From Anolis sagrei (Eukaryota > Chordata > Lepidosauria > Squamata > Anolidae), in NCBI RefSeq assembly GCF_037176765.1, contig NC_090024.1, positions 193,808,278 to 193,872,277 of the forward strand: DNA of 64,000 bases. Direction: 5' to 3'. Of the stretch, positions 57,201-64,000 are shown one piece after another. Below the pieces are notes generated by a model. The model saw only the letters and a list, made by a program, of their open reading frames with translations, did not search any database and was not told where the DNA came from. A program made the translations under genes and the position numbers. Each line of letters opens with the position of its first letter. Within the stretch, counting starts at the first letter, position 1.

Positions 57201-60200
57201 GGAATATGGTTCCCAATAAAATTCAGGATTTTGCTGTTGATCTATCAACATCCATAAAATTAATTATTCACAAGTTCTTTATGGGCCTTTAACATTCTCT
57301 CCACCACAACTTTTACCTGCTACAAAAAGCAGCAATGGGATCTACACTGGTTACATCCACTTCTTCATCCTCTGCCGCATCAGCACCTGCAAAACAAAGA
57401 GATTTAAAATCACAAACTGCAAAGAACAGGGAGATTTCACTGGTAGGTTCATCCAAACTCCTTGACAGCACAACAAAAATGGGAGTTAAGGAAAAACCGA
57501 TGTACAAAAAGAAAAATATACTACTTTGATTCCCAATTCCTTATGTAAATGTTTTGCAATGGAAATGTTTGTGATTCTACAATTAATTTAGATCAGCCCT
57601 AGCAAGTCCATTAGATAATTTAAGAATTAAAAGAAACCTACGGTGGCTTTATTTTATGTATTTTTTTGCAGATGTTCTCAGTAATGTGGCCCTCTCAGTG
57701 CCATGGAGAGAGTAGTAATATACTGGTCTGTTCAAATACGAAGTCAACAGGGCTCATTCTCAGCTTGGTTTCAGGACTCCCTGCCCCCTGGGTACCATTA
57801 ACTGTGGGTGCTCAAGTCCCATTATATACAATGGTATAATATAGTAAAATAATTTTTTTCGGGAGTGTCACCTAGAGGATATTTTAGACATTTACACAAA
57901 TTTGTTGTGCACTGTTTGCAACAGACTCTGCAGAAGATGTTTCAGCTGAATTTCATTAAAAAAAAAAATCAACCTGTTTGGCAACCTCTGTAAATGCTGA
58001 TTTATTATCAGTAAATGTTTGATTTGTATACCTATTTTATATACCTATATACCCGAGGTCACATACAAATTTCACGTGAGGAAAGGGGCCCTAAGTGGAA
58101 AATGTTTAAGAAAGAAGCCCTGGTATAAACTACTCCCAACCTAACCATGATACAGAAAATACTGTTGAACCAAAAACAGAAAGCACTTCACCTATTGCCA
58201 TCTATGCATATACACACAATGAGGTGATGTTTTCATGGCCACAACAGCTACTTTTGTGTTAATTTTATGTGGGACCCTTATTTGCACAAGACAATAAAAA
58301 TGGCTAAGATCAAGCTCTGAAAGCAGGGTGTCAGTAATTTAAGTTGTGGGTTTTCTAGAAAGTTAAATCATAGGTTGTTTATCCTTGGCAGCTTGAGTTT
58401 TCAGATCAATGCATTATTTACCTGTCTGCTCCGGCTCACTCTTATCTTCATCCTCTATGTCAAACTCAGACTCCCGTTCTTCATACTCAACATTTTCATC
58501 CAGCTCTTTAAAATCAGGTGCAAAGGCACTCCAGTTTTCCTAAACCACAAACCCAAAGAACATTTCATTGCCATGACAATCTACAGCTGTGAAACAACTT
58601 AGCTATGTCCCAAAGGGCCACAAACCACGTGTGCCATCACAAGACAAACCCTCCTTAAGTCACAAGGCCTGTTAAACAAGTAGACCACTTAGTAATGTAG
58701 TGTAAAGTCACAGCAGGACCTCTTTCATCCCTTTCATTATTTTATTATCTCAACAGGAAAAGGGAGTCTGAGCCCTCTGGCTACAGGCAGCTCCTTTTTC
58801 AAGGGTCCTGAAATTATTCAGCTCTCCCTGAAGAATATTTCAGAAAAGACTCTGATTCCACAACACATATCATTTGCAAATGGTATGGATGGTTCAGAAG
58901 AGAGTTACCCAAAAAAACTGATTCCATGAAATGTAAAAACTTATCAACGCTTCCACCTACCACTTGATTTTGAGCCCAAATGGATACCACGCCACTGGAA
59001 ATTGAAGCAATGATAGGTCGGACAGGATGCCACTAAAAGACAAAAGAGTGCATTGAATGGGAACATTAAAATTCAATAGGTGAACTGTCATGACTAAATT
59101 AATCCCCTGGAAAGTTAACCACTTACTGCTACATCTAGCAGCAACTCCCCCCTAGTGCCATGAAGAATTTTCACTAGGTTTCCAATACTCTTCTCCCAGA
59201 TGTACAAAGCATGCTGGCGTGCTGAACCTGCAACAATATACTCTCCATCACCAGAGAAACAGCATTTCTTCCAAGGTGTCCTGCAGAAAAAGGCACAAAT
59301 AAAGTAGATTTCCCTCTGCTACTCAAGAGAGAAACAATGGTGTTAGAGGATTTCTGCTTCAAAAGAGTAAACTGTCAAAATTAGTCATATGTGCATTTGT
59401 CTCTCCACTTTTCCAGGTTTCACTCTCATGGTTTTGATTCTTGGTAAATTTGTGTAGCCATCCCACATCTCCCACAGTTGGGGCTGCCATGTGAACATTT
59501 GGGCTCATCATCAGAAAATGGGCAGGGGGTACCTGTTCAAAAGGCAGGCATGCCTAGTGTTTCTGTTCCACTTTTCCTTTGTCCAGGCTTAACAGACAGT
59601 CTTGTTGTGTGGGAAGAGCTGCTCCACATGCCAATACACTTATCTGATTCATCTTTCTCTTCCTGTGTGCCATACATTTCTGTTTTGTTTAGCAAATGAA
59701 AAGAGGCACTGGGGGAACAAAAGCACATGGCACACAAGGAAGAGAAACCAGATCTACTGGGCAATATTTTCCGATCTTCATCTATTTTAACTTATACTCC
59801 ACAGATAAGATTACATATAAATAAATGTTTGGAAAATATTCAATCAAGTCAAAATGTATTATATACTACAATTGTGAACTTAAATAAAGTAAAAGCTATG
59901 TATTTGGGGTTTGTCTGCATCAGAATCCTAAAGTCATTCCTCTGCACTAACTGAACTGCATTTCTATTATTATATTCAGTAAGCCCAGTTGACATGTAAA
60001 AGAAGCTAAACACCTCTTTGAAGTATGAAAAAGTATCCTGATAAAGTAGGCATTCTAACTGCAAAGTTTTCTAAATTAAATTGACAGAATTTGCAGGAAT
60101 AGCAGTTGCTTTTCTTTCGTACTTTTTAAAGTCTTTTAAACAGATGTTTGGTTCCTTTACTCAGGGAACTAGAATCCCTGTACATGCCTATTTGCCCTAC

Positions 60201-63200
60201 TTTCCCTACCTATCTATCACTTCTGTCTGCCTCCCCTCCCCACCTATCCCACATGGCTATTATGCCCACTCTCTTTGCTCACACTGCCTCCACACCACTC
60301 TTGCTTGCCTCGCACTTTCCTATCTTTTCCATTATCCCAGCTACCACCCTATGCTCCTTTCCCAAACACCTACTCACCTGTCACTTCTGTTGTCCCTGCT
60401 CAGTTCCTGACCATTTTCTTGCCTTATCCCACTTCTTCCTCCACCTTGCCTCCCACCGTGCCCCTGCCTATTCCACCTTCATCTGCCTGCCTATTGCTTC
60501 ACACCTGCATGTCAATTCAGCTCCTCCCACCCACCTATCCTCCAAGCTCCCCCTGCCTATTGGCTCCCCGCTTTTATGTCTATCATCCCCTGCTCTCCCT
60601 CTGCCCACCTGCCTATTGCTAGCTGCTCCATGCATTCCCCCACCTACCCATCACCCCCACTCCTCCCTGGCCTCCGATTGCCCCAACTCCCCCACCCATA
60701 CACCAATTGTTCTTGCGGCTCCCTCTGCATCCACATCTATCACCACCGTCAAACTAATACATCTGCTGTGAACATTAAACACTAGAAGTAAAGTACACAA
60801 AGTTGCCTCAAGACAACGGCTTCCTTACCGGTTCACTAAGTCTTGTAGCTTCTGCATTGGTTCTGGTTCTCCATCTCTACCACAAGTCAAGATTTCCCGA
60901 CCATCGTAGACTCTAATTATGCGATCAGCAGTATTTATTAGGAAGCAACTGAGGGACAGAAAAGATGTTCAAAGTATGATGCATTTTAAATGTATTTAGA
61001 TGAGAAACTGTTTCACAAATTAATGTAAGCAACAAGATCAACACATTGGCTTGACAAACCTACAAATCTTTTATTAGATTTTCTCACTGTATTGCAGCAT
61101 TTCCAGTGTGACAGCTAATATTTTAATTTTAATTGAAGGCTTCATTGTCTGCTTTTGAAAGTACCTCAATATCAGAAAGTACACTACCATACAGCATATG
61201 GACTGTTGTTCAAGAAACACATTCCAAGTTTCCTTGGACATACACATCTATTTACAGTATTTTCATATTTCAGCCATAGTACTTCGTATTATAACAAAGG
61301 AACTGCTCCAATTATGGCATCTCAATTTAAAAGATTTTAAAAGACTTTTGAAATAAACCAAGATAATGGAAATTTCTAAACCTCTTTTATAAAGCATTTC
61401 TGGTGATCCCTGAGCTACTGGTTGCCAGTCTTTGGCAAATTTCCAGGAAAGAAAGAAAGAAAGAAAGAAAGAAAGGGCATAAATATAGTGCTAGTCCCTG
61501 GCAAACTGCGGGAGAACTATTTCTGATGCTCCGGATCAGATATCTTGAGAAACCCAGCAATGAAGAACTGAAGATCACTAAATCTCCTGGAAGACCTTTA
61601 GCCTCACATAGTCTTTATCTAAAAGTTGCATATACAAAACTTCCCAGTGCTAAAGACACATTGTTTCCAAAAGTAAACAAAGCTAATTCTACAGGTGAAT
61701 GCACTCACTTTCCCACTGTTGATGAATCTGCATTCCTGTTGCCTTATTTGCCAGTAATTACATTTGGAGAAAGAATCACCAAAAGGCAATTGGAAAAAGG
61801 ATTTTGAAAGCACATGGTTTGCATATAGAAGGTCAATTTCATCCCCTGGCATCTCCATTAGAAAGGCTCAAGTAACAAATATCACTCAACATCAACCATA
61901 GATAGGAATGTATGGACCATATATATGGACCATATATAAATCCCATATTCCCTCTCAGTATTGCCTAAACAGGTCTATAATTTTTTTTATTAAAAATCAA
62001 CCCTCAAAACCTGGATCGATTTATCCATGGGTCAATGTAAGTACTATACCTTAAACCCTTAGGGGGAAAAAAGGAACATTCCTCTTCTGAGTAGAATTTA
62101 GTTCATCCCTTTAAAAACACAAACCTTTTGCACTTTTTCCACCATATTGCTTCTTTGTACCGTTTTGAACGCCTGGGCAAAAAATGGCAACAGCTGACCT
62201 CCTGAATCACTATATCAAATCCATACTTTGATATGGTATCACATTTATAATTTGCCCTATGAATTTTTATGGAAACAACAACTATTTACACCTTCAAACA
62301 GCAGTCACACAATGTACAAAGGGGAATTGAGGCTTACTCACTGCCCACATTCCAAATAAGAATTGTGTACACATGCTCACACAAGACTATATATGTATAA
62401 CCATATAGACCAGGCCTGCACAATATGGCATTAGTAAGGAGCTGAAATTAAATAGGCTAAAGCTTTTCAAGCTGCAGATATGTTTTTAAGTGACCCACTT
62501 AGGCTTTGTGAAAGAGCGCCTTTCCTTCAGAGCAAGCAAAAGTGGATTAGCCTCAATTTCCTCACCACCCCTTCATGTGATGGTAAATCAGTCCTTTTCT
62601 GAGGGAAAGATGTGCCTCAGCTCTTGTTTCTGCTGCCTTTCCTTTCACTTTGTTTCTGAGTGCCTCTATCATCTCCTTCTCCTATAGAGGGAAAAATCAT
62701 CAACTCTGTGCTATTCATTTCCCTCATTTGTGAGGGAGAAACTTAGCTTTGCTATGTTGACCTCACAACAACCTCATAGTGAAGCTACATTTTTTCCTCA
62801 CAAGAGAGGGAAAGGAATGGCACAGAGTTGGTGGTTTTCCCACTGGAGGAGGAGATGACACAGGAAACCCAGAGGCGAAGAAAAAGGAAGTTCAGCATTG
62901 TCAAAATTCTCCCTCACAAGTGAACAGTGTGGAATTGGTGTTTTTGCTGGCAGATGAAGAGGTAACAAAAGCAAAGGGAAAGAAGAGTAGTAGAGGTAAG
63001 AACTGAGGCGTTTCTTCATCATCGCCTCCTTCTCCCTCTAAAACGGCCAATCTAATGTCAAATTTTAACCTGACCTGGAGCTCAAGTTTCCAACCTCTTT
63101 GAATAAAGGTCTAATACACCTTGAAACTTTATCCCCGCTCACCACTACTCTAACCTGAGGCTAACAACCTTCTCAGGCCATGTTTCCAACTAAGACCAGC

Positions 63201-63743
63201 ACTTCTAGCATCCTGACTGGATCAACCCGTGGTGCCCCCTTTGTCACAGGTTAGTTTGAGAACTTTGCTGACTACAGAAAGGAAACATGTAGAGAGAAAA
63301 ATACTAACAGGAAAGAATGGTGGGTTCCAATGGCTACTCTGTTGTAGCACTGTATATGACCTCCCTCTCTAAGTCTTAGGCTCAGAGTCTCTGTGGGCAG
63401 CACCAAATCCTTATGAGGGCTGCATCTGGTTTTGAGACCACGTGTTTGTGCAAGCCTAATTTAGACCATTGGAAAACCCACATAATTTTGAAACAAAGAA
63501 AACACTATTTCTGAACATTCTGTTCATCATACAGAACAGTGGAAGCTGCTAGGGAAGAGCTCGCTGTTCCCCACTTTGTCTACAGTGAACACACTCTGAA
63601 GATGTATATATAGGGTTACAGTAATTAACTCACCTTCCTTTTCGAGCAAACTCTATCGATTTAATAGCTGTGGTGTTGCTGGTTCCTGTGGTTACTCTGA
63701 AGGAAGCAACAAGGTCTTGAGTGTCTGTCTTTAAGACCAAGAT
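48253..63743 (-). CDS. RBBP5: Retinoblastoma-binding protein 5, 5'-partial, nine coding exons
   Basis: WD40 core subunit of the MLL/SET1 (COMPASS) histone H3K4 methyltransferase complexes, acting in the nucleus with WDR5, ASH2L and DPY30. Exons in transcript order are 63634-63743, 60829-60948, 59127-59280, 58961-59032, 58422-58539, 57317-57386, 54091-54320, 53538-53732 and 48253-48281. All have AG/GT borders and consistent phase, giving 365 codons that match human RBBP5 from about residue 174 to 538. The first four exons hold the later propeller blades. The next holds the acidic activation and ASH2L-binding segment ([20 protein letters not shown]). The following exons are the acidic and lysine-rich tail with an AT-hook-like [10 protein letters not shown]. 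The gene ends with the conserved ISELL. The N-terminal third and the promoter are beyond the right end of the window. Confidence 0.97.
48282..53537 (-). other. 5.2-kb last intron of RBBP5
   Basis: Contains a 5S SINE (49290-49493) and a C15 run (51328-51342). No other repeat or exon was recognised. Confidence 0.6.
49290..49493 (+). mobile_element. 5S rRNA-derived SINE, best copy
   Basis: CTGTCTGATCTTGGAAGATA then CCTGGTTAGTATTTGAATGG and GAGACCAGC are the 5S promoter half. The tail CATGGGGTCACCATAAGGCA ends CTTGAAGGCACACTCACATA, the same tail type as the tRNA-headed SINEs. Confidence 0.85.
53538..53732 (-). CDS. RBBP5: RBBP5 exon: lysine-rich tail with AT-hook-like motif
   Basis: Encodes [33 protein letters not shown], and [20 protein letters not shown] up to AELGQPLP. 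The GTAAGG donor lies at its lower edge. If the intron were kept, the frame would add GKDPA and stop. Confidence 0.96.
54091..54320 (-). CDS. RBBP5: RBBP5 exon: C-terminal tail, proline-rich and basic
   Basis: Encodes [20 protein letters not shown], then [39 protein letters not shown] and [17 protein letters not shown]. This is the most divergent part of the tail: IGCD replaces ASSE and GP replaces GS, compared with human. GTGAGT donor at its lower edge. Confidence 0.96.
55090..55182 (+). mobile_element. L2 LINE 3' end, fragment
   Basis: GAGGCCTTGGCCTTTGTAAG, GAGATGCTAGCGGGGTACAA and (TAAA)n. It matches the 3' end of the minus-strand LINE at 3948-5012. In the RBBP5 intron 54321-57316. Confidence 0.8.
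56120..56290. mobile_element. Palindromic MITE, diverged
   Basis: Arms GGAAATGTAGTTTGGGAAGG and CTAAACTCCATTTCCCAGAA form an imperfect palindrome like that at 35540-35740. Confidence 0.5.
57317..57386 (-). CDS. RBBP5: RBBP5 exon: acidic linker
   Basis: A 70-nt exon encoding [20 protein letters not shown] and FCS, identical to human. It leaves AG, completed to Ser by the next exon. Confidence 0.96.
58422..58539 (-). CDS. RBBP5: RBBP5 exon: activation/ASH2L-binding acidic segment
   Basis: Encodes [20 protein letters not shown] and [19 protein letters not shown]. In the mammalian protein this stretch contacts the MLL catalytic domain and ASH2L and holds the regulatory Ser350 phosphosite in ERESEFD; both are kept here. 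Confidence 0.97.
58961..59032 (-). CDS. RBBP5: RBBP5 exon: last WD40 blade
   Basis: A 72-nt exon of exactly 24 codons: [20 protein letters not shown] then QNQV. It closes the beta-propeller and matches human. GTAGGT donor at its lower edge. Confidence 0.96.
59127..59280 (-). CDS. RBBP5: RBBP5 exon: WD40 blade ([11 protein letters not shown]...)
   Basis: Encodes [20 protein letters not shown], the blade core [19 protein letters not shown], and GELLLDVA, matching human. It ends on a codon boundary. Confidence 0.97.
60140..60775 (+). repeat. Pyrimidine-rich degenerate minisatellite
   Basis: About 600 bp of C/T-rich sequence with CCTGCCTATT recurring near 60460, 60493, 60556 and 60609 among CCCACCTATC-like units. 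It opens long frames in three registers but no recognisable protein. It ends about 55 bp before the RBBP5 exon at 60829. Confidence 0.7.
60829..60948 (-). CDS. RBBP5: RBBP5 exon: WD40 blade ([10 protein letters not shown]...)
   Basis: Encodes [20 protein letters not shown] and [19 protein letters not shown], identical to human as far as I recall. Donor AC at 60827-60828, acceptor CT at 60949-60950 on the plus strand. Confidence 0.97.
61447..61475 (+). repeat. (GAAA)n microsatellite
   Basis: About seven GAAA units in the RBBP5 intron 60949-63633. Confidence 0.95.
62411..63458. mobile_element. Non-autonomous hAT element, about 1.05 kb
   Basis: Ends CAGGCCTGCACAA and TTTGTGCAAGCCTA are inverted repeats. 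Flanks ATATAGAC (62403-62410) and ATTTAGAC (63459-63466) match at 7 of 8 bases. Inside, about 62690-62740 and 62799-62845 are inverted copies (CAACTCTGTGC against GCACAGAGTTG). It ends 175 bp from the RBBP5 exon at 63634. No transposase frame seen. Confidence 0.75.
63634..63743 (-). CDS. RBBP5: RBBP5 exon: WD40 blade (ILVLKTD...)
   Basis: Encodes [20 protein letters not shown] and [11 protein letters not shown], identical to human except one residue (Ser to Thr at TDT). The acceptor on the minus strand corresponds to CT at 63744-63745 and the donor to AC at 63632-63633. It leaves AG, completed to Ser. Confidence 0.96.
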
Positions 63744-64000
63744 CTAAAGAGGCAAGCAAGAAATAACTGATGTTGCCTATTCACCATACTTCATCTTTAT
63801 TTAGCTTGTAAGAAAAAAAAGTATGTACAGATACCAACATGTATCATAAAAAGTAGCAATTCTATCAGTGACCTATGAGGTGTTAATCAAGACATGTATC
63901 TATATTTGCATATTGTATTCTTTAAAAAATAGTAGTAACACTAAGGGCAGATGATGAACTTAAGACAATGACGCCAATCCTGGCAGAGATATGAGTATCA

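Noticed and set aside
60148-60771. 207-codon open frame
   Set aside because: C/T-rich minisatellite inside an RBBP5 intron; composition is almost only P, L, S, H, T, A and no start context or family match.
1-64000. LTR retrotransposon, endogenous retrovirus or Polinton remains
   Set aside because: No long terminal repeats and no gag, integrase, capsid or envelope-like motifs were noticed in any frame given.

Overview
This window is vertebrate nuclear DNA, very probably from a squamate reptile and most like an iguanian (Anolis-type) lizard. The evidence is a Sauria SINE, a second tRNA-derived SINE of a kind I know from Anolis, many hAT DNA transposons and palindromic MITEs, L2-clade LINEs and an RTE-BovB fragment. 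Genes are intron-rich, and exons were placed by matching translated pieces to remembered human proteins and checking splice sites and codon phase by hand. The species itself cannot be read from the sequence.

Layout. (1) 1330-28512, plus strand: 18 coding exons of CNTN2 (contactin-2/TAG-1/axonin-1), from the Ig2 domain to the GPI-signal exon and stop codon; the 5' exons lie upstream of the window. All exon phases agree and give about 878 codons, matching the human protein from about residue 163 to its end. (2) 28513-40557: CNTN2 3'UTR, then intergenic DNA with SINEs, a hAT element, L2 and BovB fragments and a palindromic MITE. (3) 40558-41364, minus strand: TMEM81, a complete single-exon reading frame of 268 residues. 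(4) about 46725-63743, minus strand: the 3' two thirds of RBBP5, nine coding exons including a 29-nt last coding exon at 48253-48281; its 5' exons lie beyond the right end.

The order CNTN2(+)-TMEM81(-)-RBBP5(-) is the same as on human chromosome 1q32, so this is an ordinary conserved block. The three genes do not form a pathway: CNTN2 is a GPI-anchored neural adhesion molecule, TMEM81 a sperm-membrane Ig protein, RBBP5 a WD40 subunit of the MLL/SET1 H3K4 methyltransferase complexes.

The accessory content is transposable elements, and most of the size of the large introns (notably the 7-kb intron before the CNTN2 GPI exon) comes from them. I found no new coding system. The most unusual signals are a 30-bp exact intronic copy of a CNTN2 exon end plus splice donor, which could create a 6-nt in-frame microexon or be an assembly artefact; six hAT insertions whose 8-bp target duplications all have TA in the centre; and a hAT element carrying a long GC-rich inverted repeat. 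I saw no LTR or retroviral element, rRNA or tRNA gene, or CRISPR array.
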